A stretch of 64,000 nt of DNA from Dyadobacter bucti (GCF_005869225.1 NZ_SWFP01000001.1:124001-188000), one strand, 5' to 3'; shown: positions 1-8,957, numbered from the stretch's first letter. Notes: generated by a model not told the origin, from the sequence alone. Numbers and translations are program-made.

Positions 1-357
1 CAGACTCTTCGTGCCAACAAAAAACCGGACTGGATCGATGTGCATAATCTGCGCGTGCAGCAATACGGTTCCGACCTGCACATTGACTGCCATCTCACGC
101 TGCCTTATTACTGGGAATTGCAGAAAGTGCATGAATCCATACACGATTTTGAAAATATTCTGAAAGAACATCACAATGGGGAGACGGAAATTTTTGTGCA
201 CGCCGATCCTTGCCTCGAACAGTGCTGCTATTTTTGCCGCATAGCAGATTGTCCTGTACGCCAGCATGCTTTCCTGAAAGATATAGAATGGGATGCGGCC
301 AATCTTGTAAAAAATGAAAAACTATATAACGAAGCAAAAATTAATATTCACGAATAA
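1..357 (+). CDS. Cation diffusion facilitator (CDF) metal exporter, C-terminal part
   Basis: The reading frame is open from base 1, so the gene begins outside the window; only the last 118 residues are here. The segment W-I-D-V-H-N-L-R-V, followed by G-S-D-L-H-I-D-C-H-L-T-L-P, is typical of the cytoplasmic C-terminal domain of CDF (cation efflux) proteins, which dimerises and senses metal. Near the end lies a Cys-rich stretch (C-L-E-Q-C-C-Y-F-C and a later C) that could add metal ligands. The family exports Zn, Co, Fe or Mn by proton antiport across the inner membrane; the substrate cannot be told from this fragment. The next gene starts 18 bp downstream on the same strand. The GTG at base 40 is an internal codon, not a start. 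Confidence 0.8.
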   Translation, partial: QTLRANKKPDWIDVHNLRVQQYGSDLHIDCHLTLPYYWELQKVHESIHDFENILKEHHNGETEIFVHADPCLEQCCYFCRIADCPVRQHAFLKDIEWDAANLVKNEKLYNEAKINIHE

Positions 358-375
358 TCATATCTAAATTTAACC

Positions 376-1302
376 ATGATGCATTTCTCACGTCGCGATT
401 TCCTTAAAAAGGCAGGTGCTACCGCCCTGGCCGCAACTACAATCACCGATCTTCTGGCCGATTCATACGCCAAAAAGCTTTGGTTTGATATTTCGCTTGC
501 AGAATGGTCACTTCACAAGGAACTGTTTGCAAAAAAATTGACCAACCTGGATTTTCCTGAGTTGGCAAGAAAAGAATTCGGAATTTCCATTGTTGAGTAC
601 GTAAACCAGTTTTTCAAAGATAAAGCCGAGGATAAAACTTACCTGGCAGACCTGTTGAAAAGATCAAAAGACAATGGCGTTACCAACAACCTGATCATGA
701 TCGACGGTGAAGGCGGATTGGGTGAACTGGACGCGGCAGTTCGTAACAAAGCCGTAGAAAACCATTACAAGTGGGTAGAAGCAGCCAAATACCTGGGTTG
801 CAAAACCATCCGCGTAAATGCATTCGGAAAAGGCAGCAATGAAGAAATCGCAAAAGCTGCGGTAGAAGGCTTAGGAAAACTGGGTGAATTCGCCAAGAAA
901 ACCGGTATCAATGTGATCGTTGAAAACCATGGCGGTTCTTCTTCAAACGGTCAGTGGCTGTCGGGCGTTATGAAGCAGGTGAACATGAAAAATGTAGGAA
1001 CATTGCCTGACTTCGGAAACTTCTGTATCACAAGAAAAGACGGCGGCTGTGCAGAATCTTATGACAGATACCAGGGAACCAAAGAACTGATGCCGTTTGC
1101 AAAAGGTGTAAGTGCCAAAACTTACGACTTCGATGAAAAAGGAAACTGCATCGAAACGGATTATACGAAAATCCTGAAAATCGTTAAAGATTCCGGATTT
1201 AAGGGAATCGCCGGTATCGAATATGAAGGGAGCAAGCTTTCTGAATATGATGGTATCAAAGCAACCAAGGCGCTGCTTGAACGTGTAGGACCTACGGTTT
1301 AA
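376..1302 (+). CDS. Secreted sugar phosphate isomerase/epimerase-like TIM-barrel protein
   Basis: This 308-residue protein opens with a twin-arginine signal (S-R-R-D-F-L-K-K, then an Ala-rich stretch), so it is probably exported folded by Tat. The rest fits the xylose-isomerase-like TIM-barrel superfamily (AP endonuclease 2 fold): I-V-E-Y-V-N-Q-F-F near residue 75, the metal-ligand-like V-I-V-E-N-H-G-G near residue 182, a later P-D-F-G-N, and a C-terminal I-A-G-I-E-Y-E-G-S. In Bacteroidetes such proteins act in periplasmic sugar metabolism, but the substrate is unknown. There are two adjacent ATG codons (376 and 379); the first is used here. The gene ends next to an unusual 10-bp-periodic element and converges with folE. 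Confidence 0.78.
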   Translation: MMHFSRRDFLKKAGATALAATTITDLLADSYAKKLWFDISLAEWSLHKELFAKKLTNLDFPELARKEFGISIVEYVNQFFKDKAEDKTYLADLLKRSKDNGVTNNLIMIDGEGGLGELDAAVRNKAVENHYKWVEAAKYLGCKTIRVNAFGKGSNEEIAKAAVEGLGKLGEFAKKTGINVIVENHGGSSSNGQWLSGVMKQVNMKNVGTLPDFGNFCITRKDGGCAESYDRYQGTKELMPFAKGVSAKTYDFDEKGNCIETDYTKILKIVKDSGFKGIAGIEYEGSKLSEYDGIKATKALLERVGPTV

Positions 1303-1305
1303 GGA

Positions 1306-1438
1306 AGTGTGATTGTGGTCATTTTTAGTCAGTGATTGTCATTTATGGTCAAGTGTTGTTTTAAATTACACCAAAACAACACTTGACCATAAGTGACCAC
1401 TAAGGAACAAACTTGACAATAAATGACCACACTTAACT
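1306..1438. repeat. Intergenic element A: inverted arrays of degenerate 10-bp TDGTCA units
   Basis: The left arm carries G-T-C at exact 10-bp spacing (1318, 1328, 1338, 1348) in units such as TGGTCATTTT, TAGTCAGTGA, TTGTCATTTA and TGGTCAAGTG. The right arm carries the reverse complement, G-A-C, at 1385, 1395, 1415 and 1425, with decayed units at 1405 and 1435. The centre is a perfect 17-bp stem (1346-1362 with 1373-1389) around a 10-nt loop. The arms stay in register, so the whole element can form one imperfect hairpin of about 50 bp. It lies between the convergent ends of the TIM-barrel gene and folE. A second member lies at 16108-16325. I do not recognise the class. Confidence 0.75.
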
Positions 1439-1455
1439 AACCGGACAAAGTCCCT

Positions 1456-2145
1456 TCACATTCCCAGGTAACTCAGAAATTCCTTCCTGGTCACCTCATT
1501 CTCAAATTTTCCGCCATAATAAGCTGTAACCGTAGAGCTTCCTGAATCGCGGATACCTCGGGACTGTACACACATGTGCTGGGCGTCGATTACGACAGCT
1601 ATGTCTTCTGTCTGCAAAGCTTCTTTTAACTCATTGGCAATCTGCACCGTAAGCCTTTCCTGAACTTGCGGGCGTTTCGAGTAGTATTCTACAATGCGGT
1701 TCAGTTTCGACAAACCTATCACTTTGCCGCTGGATATATACGCAACATGCGCCTTGCCATAAATGGGCACAAAATGATGTTCGCAGTTTGAAAAAACAGT
1801 GATATCCTTTTCAACAAGCATCTGATCATACTTGTATTTATTGTCAAACAATGCGATCGCCGGCTTGTTTTTGGGATCCAGTCCACTGAAAACTTCTTTG
1901 ATATACATTTTAGCCACACGTTTCGGCGTACCTTTCAGGCTATCGTCTGTCAGGTCCAGACCCATGATCTCCATAATATGGCGAAAATGTTTCTCGATCA
2001 GCTCCATCTTCATGTCGTCGTCCATCGCAAATGCATCTTTCCGCATAGGCGTGTCGATGGAAGAAAATAAATGATCATCACCGATTTCCTCAACATCCAA
2101 TGCGTTAGTCGACAGGATATTCGACAAAGTTCCGTTCTGTTTCAT
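1456..2145 (-). CDS. folE: GTP cyclohydrolase I
   Basis: This enzyme converts GTP to 7,8-dihydroneopterin triphosphate, the first step of folate, queuosine and tetrahydrobiopterin synthesis. The 229-residue protein shows the zinc site C-E-H-H (121-124) with a second Cys at 192 in M-C-V-Q-S-R-G, plus the family segments G-L-S-K-L-N-R-I-V and R-P-Q-V-Q-E-R-L-T. The first 40 or so residues are a variable extension; in-frame Met codons at residues 34, 41 and 45 are alternative starts. The longest form overlaps the 3' end of the upstream pterin synthase gene by 41 bp, so the two are almost surely one transcript. Confidence 0.95.
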   Translation of the reverse strand: MKQNGTLSNILSTNALDVEEIGDDHLFSSIDTPMRKDAFAMDDDMKMELIEKHFRHIMEIMGLDLTDDSLKGTPKRVAKMYIKEVFSGLDPKNKPAIALFDNKYKYDQMLVEKDITVFSNCEHHFVPIYGKAHVAYISSGKVIGLSKLNRIVEYYSKRPQVQERLTVQIANELKEALQTEDIAVVIDAQHMCVQSRGIRDSGSSTVTAYYGGKFENEVTRKEFLSYLGM

Positions 2146-2521
2146 ATAATCTGATTTTCAGAGCAAGCCCTGCGTCAATTTTAGGTCTTAATATTGAAAA
2201 AATAACGATAGCAATATTTTCTGCGGACGGGTTCAATGTCTTAAATTCCTCAACATCCAGGTTCAGATTTTTGTGATCAAACCGATCAACAACAAATTCT
2301 TTGAGTAAAGCACTAAGGATTTTCATATCAACCACATAACCGGTTTCCGGATCAACCGGACCAGTGACCTGCACGATCAGCTCGTAATTGTGTCCATGGT
2401 AATTGGGATTATTACACTTTCCGAACACGGCTTCATTCTTATCCTCAGACCATTCCGGATTGTGAAGACGATGCGCCGCATTGAAGTGTTCTTTCCGGAA
2501 CACAGCTACTTTATGAACCAT
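2105..2521 (-). CDS. 6-pyruvoyl-tetrahydropterin synthase / 6-carboxytetrahydropterin synthase family
   Basis: This 138-residue protein acts on dihydroneopterin triphosphate, the product of the adjacent FolE. Zinc ligands are visible at His17 (N-A-A-H-R-L) and at His42 and His44 in Y-H-G-H-N-Y. The catalytic Cys36 sits in G-K-C-N-N-P-N, the F-D-H-K-N-L-N motif is at 81-87, and Glu127 lies in Y-E-T-E-R. The C-N-N-P-N-x-H-G-H-N-Y form resembles eukaryotic-type PTPS as much as QueD. Without queC, queE or sepiapterin reductase nearby, the end product (queuosine precursor or a biopterin) is unresolved. The gene leads a two-gene operon with folE. Confidence 0.88.
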   Translation of the reverse strand: MVHKVAVFRKEHFNAAHRLHNPEWSEDKNEAVFGKCNNPNYHGHNYELIVQVTGPVDPETGYVVDMKILSALLKEFVVDRFDHKNLNLDVEEFKTLNPSAENIAIVIFSILRPKIDAGLALKIRLYETERNFVEYPVD

Positions 2522-2807
2522 ATGTACCTCTTAAAAATGATAATGCCTTAAATGTCGTTACAAAGTATGTGTCCAACACACTTAAAGCCTTTGGACCTGC
2601 CTGAAATCGTCCATCGGAGTTACTTGCTTTTTTGCTAACGCGATAGATTGTGAAATTGTTCATTGCCTGTTAAATTCCGTTGTAAAAATCCAGATCATGA
2701 TTTAACAATTCGTTAATAAAAAAAATTAAAATCTCGTTATTGCGTGTAAATTGCGTACTTGGTCGGCCTAAACCTGGAAGATTTTAAAATATTATCAGAA
2801 CCTTTAT

Positions 2808-4166
2808 ATGGACAGACGGGATTTTCTACAAAAATCTACTTTCGCCGCTTCCGCCTCCGGCATACTTTCAATGCCTTCTTTAATATTAAAAAAAGAAAAA
2901 CCGCTTGAAAAAGTGCGTCTGGGCTTTATTGGCGTGGGGCTGAGAGGGCGAAGCCATATAGAACAGGCGCTGTTCCGCCCCGATATAGAGATCAATGCAA
3001 TATGTGATATCGATCAGGCGGCGATCAATGCCACTCTGGAACAAATAAAAAAAGCAGGAAAAAAAGCTCCTGCTACATATGTTAAAGGTGAAGAAGATTT
3101 TCTCAATCTGGTAAAACGCGACGATCTCGACGGCGTCCTGATCGCTACTCCCTGGCAGTGGCACGTCCCGATGACACTTGCGACCATGAATGCCGGTAAA
3201 TATGCGGCGGTCGAAGTTTCTGCGACGGTTACACTGCAGGAGTCGTGGGACCTGGTTAACACTTTCGAAAAAACCGGCTCGCATTGCATGATACTGGAGA
3301 ACGTGTGTTACCGCCGCGACGTCATGGCGATCCTGAAAATGATACGTGAGGGTATGTTCGGCGAAATGACTTACGCGCATTGCGGTTACCAGCATGATCT
3401 CCGCGAAATTAAATTCAATAACGGAAAAAGCGACGGCGGTGTCGGGGTCGAATTCGGAGAAAAAGGATTCTCGGAAGCCCGGTGGCGGACACAGCATTCC
3501 ATCGACAGGAACGGCGATATTTACCCCACGCACGGCCTGGGCCCGGTAGCGCACTGGCTCGACATTAACCGCGGCAACTGCTTAACTTACCTCACTTCCA
3601 CTGCCACAAAATCAAGAGGCTTACATAAATATATCGTTGATCACGGTGGCAAAGACCATCCGAATGCCAAGGTTAATTTTAAGCTTGGCGACATTGTGAC
3701 AACTGTGATCCAGTGCCATAACGGGGAAAATATCGTGCTGGTCCACGACACAAATTCACCACGCCACTATTCGCTGGCTTTCCGCGCGCAAGGAACCGAG
3801 GGCATCTGGATGAACGACGGCAATAGCATTTATTTGGAGGGCGTATCCCCCAAAGCGCACACTTCGGAGCCTGACAAGCCTTATCTTGAAAAAAACGACC
3901 ACCCCCTCTGGAAAAAATATGCAAAAGATGCTGAAAACGCCGGTCATGGCGGTATAGATTATTTTGTACTAAGAGGATTTGTGGAATCCATTAAACGTAA
4001 AACCGCTCCGCCAATTGATGTGTATGACGCGGCCGTCTGGAGTGCGATCAGTCCTTTGTCGGAATTGTCGGTGGCACGTGGCAGCTCCCCGGTAGAAATC
4101 CCTGATTTTACCCGCGGGAAATGGAAAACCAATAAACGGATTTTCGGCCTGAACGATGAATATTAG
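2808..4166 (+). CDS. GH109-type NAD-dependent glycosidase (alpha-N-acetylgalactosaminidase family), Tat-exported
   Basis: This 452-residue Gfo/Idh/MocA-fold protein begins with a twin-arginine signal (D-R-R-D-F-L-Q-K) and a Rossmann motif G-V-G-L-R-G at 42-47. Long segments match the GH109 family as I know it from Elizabethkingia NagA: E-N-V-C-Y-R-R-D-V-M-A-I-L, G-Y-Q-H-D-L-R, G-V-E-F-G-E-K, Y-P-T-H-G-L-G-P, G-L-H-K-Y-I-V-D and the C-terminal I-P-D-F-T-x-G-K-W-K. GH109 enzymes cleave terminal alpha-GalNAc by an oxidation/elimination mechanism with bound NAD. It is followed by a sugar transporter and a GHMP kinase, which suggests release, uptake and phosphorylation of the sugar. GalNAc specificity is inferred. 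Confidence 0.88.
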   Translation: MDRRDFLQKSTFAASASGILSMPSLILKKEKPLEKVRLGFIGVGLRGRSHIEQALFRPDIEINAICDIDQAAINATLEQIKKAGKKAPATYVKGEEDFLNLVKRDDLDGVLIATPWQWHVPMTLATMNAGKYAAVEVSATVTLQESWDLVNTFEKTGSHCMILENVCYRRDVMAILKMIREGMFGEMTYAHCGYQHDLREIKFNNGKSDGGVGVEFGEKGFSEARWRTQHSIDRNGDIYPTHGLGPVAHWLDINRGNCLTYLTSTATKSRGLHKYIVDHGGKDHPNAKVNFKLGDIVTTVIQCHNGENIVLVHDTNSPRHYSLAFRAQGTEGIWMNDGNSIYLEGVSPKAHTSEPDKPYLEKNDHPLWKKYAKDAENAGHGGIDYFVLRGFVESIKRKTAPPIDVYDAAVWSAISPLSELSVARGSSPVEIPDFTRGKWKTNKRIFGLNDEY

Positions 4167-4231
4167 CCTGATTTCTCAATTTAACAGTCATACTTTAAAA
4201 CCCTGACCATATTTTACTAACAACCACTTAA

Positions 4232-5452
4232 ATGAGCAAAAAGAACAGTTACCTTGGCCCCCTCATTATCATCGGCGTTTTATTCTTTGTGATGGGCTTC
4301 GTCACATGGGTGAACGGAACCCTGATCACTTTCTTTAAAAAGGCATTTTCACTGGATAACACCAGCTCTTACCTTGTAACATTTGCGTTTTTTATTTCGT
4401 ACACGGTAATGGCCATCCCCTGCTCGATGGTTCTCAAAAAGACCGGCTTTAAAAACGGTATGTCGCTGGCACTGATGGTCATGGCTGTCGGAACGCTTAT
4501 TTTTATTCCGGCCGCCGAAATGGCTTCCTACCCTCTGTTTCTGGTAGGGCTTTTCACGATAGGTATCGGCCTTACAGTCCTCCAGACCGCCTCTAATCCG
4601 TATGCAACGATCCTGGGGCCACGCGAGAGCGCTGCGCAAAGGATCAGTGTAATGGGTATTGCCAATAAAGGTGCCGGTATCATCAGCCAGATCGTGATCG
4701 GAAAATTACTTCTCGCGGGAGTTGCGTCAACTGACCCCAAAGAGGAACTTGATAAAGTAGTTGTTCCCTACCTGGTTCTTACAGCCGTTTTGGTAGGCCT
4801 TGCTTTACTGATCCGGCTGACGAAAGGTCTTGTTGAAGTAAGCGAAGAAGAAGACGAGCCAACAGGAACGGGCCAGATCACCACGCAAAAGACCAGCGTA
4901 TTTCAATATCCGAACCTTGTATTAGGCGTTCTGGCTTTGTTCTGCTATGTGGGTGTGGAAGTAATCGCCGCGGACACGATTATTAATTATGGTGTTTCCC
5001 TGGGCATTCCGGAGGAGGAAGCACGGGTTTTCGGAGCATATACGCTGGGGGGAATGATGTTCGGATATGTGCTGGGCATTGTGTTGATTCCAAAGTTCGT
5101 TTCACAACAAGCTTATATGATATTCTCGGCTGTACTAGGGCTTGTCGTTACTGTTGCAGCGATCATGACAACCGGGTTCGCATCGGTAATGTGTATCGCT
5201 GTTCTTGGTTTTGCCAATGCTGTGATATGGCCTGCATTGTGGCCGCTGGCACTGAGTGGTTTAGGTAAATTCACCAAAATTGCTTCCGCTTTGCTGGTTA
5301 TGGGTATCTCGGGTGGTGCTATATTGCCGCTTGTTTATGGAGGCATAGCCGATTCTATCGGGAGTACGCAGCAAGCATACTGGGTAATGGTTCCGTTATA
5401 TTTCTTCATACTTTATTTCGGCCTTTCGGGTCACAAAAAGAAAAGCTGGTAG
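4232..5452 (+). CDS. FucP-family sugar:proton symporter (MFS)
   Basis: This 406-residue protein has about twelve hydrophobic helices and the layout of the FucP/GluP/NagP branch of the major facilitator superfamily: F-V-M-G-F-V-T-W-V-N-G-T-L in helix 1 and T-V-L-Q-T-A-S-N-P-Y in helix 4, followed by the long central loop with acidic residues. The family imports fucose, glucose, galactose or N-acetyl sugars across the inner membrane. It follows the GH109 gene by 65 bp and precedes the kinase gene by only 3 bp, so its substrate is probably the sugar freed by the glycosidase. Confidence 0.88.
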   Translation: MSKKNSYLGPLIIIGVLFFVMGFVTWVNGTLITFFKKAFSLDNTSSYLVTFAFFISYTVMAIPCSMVLKKTGFKNGMSLALMVMAVGTLIFIPAAEMASYPLFLVGLFTIGIGLTVLQTASNPYATILGPRESAAQRISVMGIANKGAGIISQIVIGKLLLAGVASTDPKEELDKVVVPYLVLTAVLVGLALLIRLTKGLVEVSEEEDEPTGTGQITTQKTSVFQYPNLVLGVLALFCYVGVEVIAADTIINYGVSLGIPEEEARVFGAYTLGGMMFGYVLGIVLIPKFVSQQAYMIFSAVLGLVVTVAAIMTTGFASVMCIAVLGFANAVIWPALWPLALSGLGKFTKIASALLVMGISGGAILPLVYGGIADSIGSTQQAYWVMVPLYFFILYFGLSGHKKKSW

Positions 5453-5455
5453 TTC

Positions 5456-6538
5456 ATGAAAATTTCGACCCCTGGCCGTATTTGTTTATTTGGTGAACAT
5501 CAGGATTATCTTGGCTTACCGGTAATAGCTGCGGCCATCTCGCGAAGAATAAGTATTGATGGTGATTATCGCAATGATGACAAAGTTGTCCTGCATTTGC
5601 CGGACTTAGGATTAAAGGAGGAGTTTTCCCTGAAGGATACCTATCCTTATATAGTTCAGAGAGATTATTTCCGAAGTACGATCAATATTTTAAAAAGAAA
5701 GGGAATTTCGTTCTCGAAAGGATTTGAATGTGTAATCCATGGCAATATTCCGATCAATTCGGGCACGTCGAGTTCTTCGGCGCTGATCGTTTCCTGGGCG
5801 CATTTTCTGGATAAAATGAGTGATAACCCTTCAAATTTTTCCCAAAAAGAGTTGGGGGAGATCGCCAATGCCGCAGAAGTGCTGGAATTCGGTGAGCCAG
5901 GCGGCATGATGGACCATTACTCCACTGCGATCGGGAATGTGATTTACCTGGAATCCACGCCGGTGATCAAGGTAGAGGCGCTGACCCCGAAACTCGGCAC
6001 TTTTGTACTAGGGGACTCTCTGGAGCCAAAAGATACGCTGGGCATTCTGGCGAGATGCCGGTACGGAATGGAGGATGTGATCAGAAAAGTTAAAAACTAT
6101 GATCCTGATTTTTCCATTTTCACTACACCTTTTGAAAAAGCTGTTGATTACAAAAAAGAGCTTTCCGAAGATGAAATGAGCCTTTTGATAGCCAATATCG
6201 AAGACCGGGATATTCTTTTGGAAGGAAAAACACTGTTAACGCAAAGTGTGAACAGCCCGGTGAACGAAAGTTTTGATACGCATTTTGGAGGGCTGCTTTA
6301 TAAACATTACAAAAACCTCCGTGACCACAAACGCACATCCACGCCGAAAATCGAGCGGATGATGAATGCTGCACTTTCCGCCGGCGCATTGGGCGGAAAG
6401 ATCAATGGTTCGGGAGGAGGAGGCTGTATGTTTGCTTACGCCCCCACAAGAGCTGAGGAAGTAGCTGAGGCGATTGAAAAAGAAGGTGGCAAAAGCTATA
6501 TCATTACTGTCGACTCTGGGACGAGAATTGAATCATAG
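5456..6538 (+). CDS. GHMP-family sugar kinase (galactokinase-like)
   Basis: This 360-residue protein has the three GHMP kinase motifs: G-R-I-C-L-F-G-E-H-Q-D-Y-L-G at 7-20 (the galactokinase signature in altered form), the ATP loop P-I-N-S-G-T-S-S-S-S-A near 99-109, and N-G-S-G-G-G-G-C-M-F-A-Y at 317-328. E-P-G-G-M-M-D-H-Y near 147 holds the likely catalytic Asp. GalK usually reads E-H-T-D-Y-N-G-G; here it is E-H-Q-D-Y-L-G-L-P, so the substrate may not be plain galactose. The start lies 3 bp after the transporter stop, showing one operon with GH109 and FucP-like genes. A terminator follows. Confidence 0.8.
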   Translation: MKISTPGRICLFGEHQDYLGLPVIAAAISRRISIDGDYRNDDKVVLHLPDLGLKEEFSLKDTYPYIVQRDYFRSTINILKRKGISFSKGFECVIHGNIPINSGTSSSSALIVSWAHFLDKMSDNPSNFSQKELGEIANAAEVLEFGEPGGMMDHYSTAIGNVIYLESTPVIKVEALTPKLGTFVLGDSLEPKDTLGILARCRYGMEDVIRKVKNYDPDFSIFTTPFEKAVDYKKELSEDEMSLLIANIEDRDILLEGKTLLTQSVNSPVNESFDTHFGGLLYKHYKNLRDHKRTSTPKIERMMNAALSAGALGGKINGSGGGGCMFAYAPTRAEEVAEAIEKEGGKSYIITVDSGTRIES

Positions 6539-6566
6539 CCTTGTTTTCTTCTTATTATTGATATCG

Positions 6567-6605
6567 AAAAGACCCGGGAACCGATCGGATTCCGGGTCTT
6601 TTTCG
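6567..6605 (+). terminator. Intrinsic terminator after the GHMP kinase gene
   Basis: An 11-bp perfect stem (6567-6577 with 6592-6602, core GACCCGG) is followed by a T run. It ends the GH109/transporter/kinase operon, 29 bp after the kinase stop. Confidence 0.85.
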
Positions 6606-6750
6606 TTTGTAAAAAGTACCTGAGCGAATTGGATCGAAAATGCACGATTGTAATTCCGAAAGTGTTTTTGTTTTAAGACCTTTGTAAAAACGATGCGAAG
6701 TAGTTTTCTTCGCAAAGACCGTTGCGGCGGCAATCATCAATGACAATTCC

Positions 6751-8760
6751 ATGACAGTGATCACAGCTTCTGAAAATAAAACAAATCTCTACTGTCCTTC
6801 CCTGACAGCATATATAAGACGTAAAACCATCACGATCAACATCGGGGACCTTCCTATGGGCTCCGACTATCCGATCCGGGTGCAATCCATGACCACGGTG
6901 GATACGATGGATACGCAGGGCTCGATAGACGAAGTGGTAAGAATGGTGGAGTCAGGTTGTGAGTATGTGCGCATCACTGCTCCAAGTGTGAAGGAAGCCC
7001 AGAACCTGGAAAACATACGGAACGGCCTGCATAAGCTTGGCATTTTTGTTCCGCTCATCGCCGATATACATTTCACGCCCAACGCAGCCGAACTGGCGGC
7101 AAGGATTGTTGAAAAAGTAAGGATTAACCCGGGCAACTACGCCGACAGGAAGCGGTTTGAAGTCATTGACTACACGGATGCTTCCTATGCAGCGGAGCTC
7201 GAAAGGATCCGTGAGAAATTTATCCCGCTGGTTAAGATCTGTAAGGAATATGGAACCGCAATGCGGATCGGGACCAATCACGGATCGCTTTCCGACAGGA
7301 TTTTAAGCCGGTACGGGGACACGCCCCTGGGCATGGTGGAATCAGCCCTCGAATTTTTGAGAATATGTGAGGAGCTGAATTATTTCAACATCGCATTGTC
7401 GATGAAATCCAGCAATACCCAGGTCATGGTGGAAGCCTATCGTTTGCTGGTTCAGCGCCTGGATGAAGAAGGCCTGAAACCTTATCCGTTGCATTTGGGC
7501 GTGACCGAAGCTGGCGAGGCGGAAGATGGCCGTATCAAATCGGCTGTCGGAATAGGAACATTGCTCGAGGACGGCCTGGGAGATACTGTCCGTGTTTCGC
7601 TCACCGAGGCGCCCGAAAAAGAAGCACCTGTTGCACGCGCGCTCATCGAAAGATATACAAACCGGGCTCAACACGATTTTATCGAGCCGGTCGACGTCTG
7701 CCCTATCAATCCGTTCCAATACACCCGTCGCGATACAACCGAGGTATATAATATTGGCCACATCAATGTCCCGAGGGTCATTGCCGACTACTCGGATATT
7801 GGTGTTGAAAAACTGGATGATCTGAAAAGCATCGGACATTTCTTCTTGCCGGTACCCGACAAATGGGCTATGAACGACCAGGGGGCAGATTTTATATACA
7901 CGGGTCAAAATCCGGTACCTTTTATGTTACCTAACGGTCTGAAAGAAATTCTGGATTACAATCAGTGGCTGGGCCATAATGAAAAACAAAATAAATTTCC
8001 GCTACTGACGGTGAGGGAATGGAAAGAGGCTGAAAAAGATCAGGTGTCTGATCAGTTGAATTTCATCAAGGGTGATATTCACACTTTTGACACAGATCTG
8101 CTGGAAGATATCCGGTTTAGCAAAAATATTGTGCTAGTGTTGGGTACCGCCAACGCCCACGCCATGCCGGAGCTGCGCCGGTTTTTTTACAAACTCGTAG
8201 AAACTGGTATTAAAGTACCTGTCATTGTTCAACGAGACTACCAGGTGAATATGGGCGATAGCCTGACACTGTATTCAGCTACGGACATTGGCGGTTTGTT
8301 GGTAGACGGTTTTGGTGACGGAACTCTGCTAACCCCCGAATTTTCAGACCATTGCGTACCGGCTGAGAAGTTGAAATATGCTGCATCTTATAACAGCATT
8401 GCATTCGGGATTTTGCAGGCAGCCCGCACGCGGATGTCAAAAACGGAATATATATCCTGCCCATCCTGCGGCAGAACCCTATTTGATCTGCAGGAAACGA
8501 CAGCAATGATCCGGAAACACACCGAACATCTGAAAGGTGTGAAAATCGGCATTATGGGTTGCATTGTGAACGGACCCGGCGAAATGGCCGACGCCGATTA
8601 CGGTTATGTGGGTATGGGAAAAGATAAAATTGCTTTGTACCGTGGTCAGGAAGTGATCAAAAGATCGGTGACGGCGGCAAGAGCCGTTGACGAACTGATT
8701 GAGCTGATCCGGGAAGATGGACGCTGGATCGAGCCCAGCGAGCGCGAAATATTGATCTGA
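6751..8760 (+). CDS. ispG: 4-hydroxy-3-methylbut-2-enyl diphosphate synthase, long three-domain form
   Basis: IspG (GcpE) makes HMBPP in the MEP isoprenoid pathway, using a 4Fe-4S cluster. At 669 residues this is the long form found in Chlamydiae, plants and Bacteroidetes, with an extra domain inserted between the TIM barrel (I-R-V-Q-S-M-T-T near residue 42) and the reductase-like Fe-S domain. Cluster ligands are visible in C-P-S-C-G-R-T-L-F-D-L near residue 570 and G-C-I-V-N-G-P-G-E near 602. The gene is followed at 14 bp by a small membrane protein gene and then a YjbR-like gene, probably one transcript. Confidence 0.96.
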   Translation: MTVITASENKTNLYCPSLTAYIRRKTITINIGDLPMGSDYPIRVQSMTTVDTMDTQGSIDEVVRMVESGCEYVRITAPSVKEAQNLENIRNGLHKLGIFVPLIADIHFTPNAAELAARIVEKVRINPGNYADRKRFEVIDYTDASYAAELERIREKFIPLVKICKEYGTAMRIGTNHGSLSDRILSRYGDTPLGMVESALEFLRICEELNYFNIALSMKSSNTQVMVEAYRLLVQRLDEEGLKPYPLHLGVTEAGEAEDGRIKSAVGIGTLLEDGLGDTVRVSLTEAPEKEAPVARALIERYTNRAQHDFIEPVDVCPINPFQYTRRDTTEVYNIGHINVPRVIADYSDIGVEKLDDLKSIGHFFLPVPDKWAMNDQGADFIYTGQNPVPFMLPNGLKEILDYNQWLGHNEKQNKFPLLTVREWKEAEKDQVSDQLNFIKGDIHTFDTDLLEDIRFSKNIVLVLGTANAHAMPELRRFFYKLVETGIKVPVIVQRDYQVNMGDSLTLYSATDIGGLLVDGFGDGTLLTPEFSDHCVPAEKLKYAASYNSIAFGILQAARTRMSKTEYISCPSCGRTLFDLQETTAMIRKHTEHLKGVKIGIMGCIVNGPGEMADADYGYVGMGKDKIALYRGQEVIKRSVTAARAVDELIELIREDGRWIEPSEREILI

Positions 8761-8774
8761 CCTTTAAAATCTGA

Positions 8775-8957
8775 ATGATGAAAAAATACTTTATGCTGGG
8801 TGACGTGTTCTATTACTTCGTCCGTGTTTTCAAAAAACCGGATCCGAACGCCCCCAATTCGTTCAACCTCCGCATGATGCATGGGATCAACAGGATCTCC
8901 ATCGTTATGTTTTTGATTTGTGTTATTGTAATGATCGTCAGGGCACTTACAAGATGA
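8775..8957 (+). CDS. Small single-span membrane protein, possibly DUF6728
   Basis: This 60-residue protein has a basic N-terminal half (M-L-G-D-V-F-Y-Y-F-V-R-V-F-K-K-P-D) and one C-terminal hydrophobic helix (I-S-I-V-M-F-L-I-C-V-I-V-M-I-V). I recall similar short proteins in Bacteroidetes (DUF6728), but the match is from memory. The function is unknown. It starts 14 bp after ispG and its stop overlaps the next start (A-T-G-A), so translation is probably coupled. Confidence 0.68.
   Translation: MMKKYFMLGDVFYYFVRVFKKPDPNAPNSFNLRMMHGINRISIVMFLICVIVMIVRALTR

Noticed and set aside
1306..1438. CRISPR array or tandem minisatellite reading of element A
   Set aside because: Units are only 10 bp, degenerate, and inverted about a hairpin; there are no spacers and no cas genes.
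2886..3554. 222-residue open frame on the minus strand
   Set aside because: It lies inside the GH109 gene, whose long family matches leave no doubt about the coding strand.
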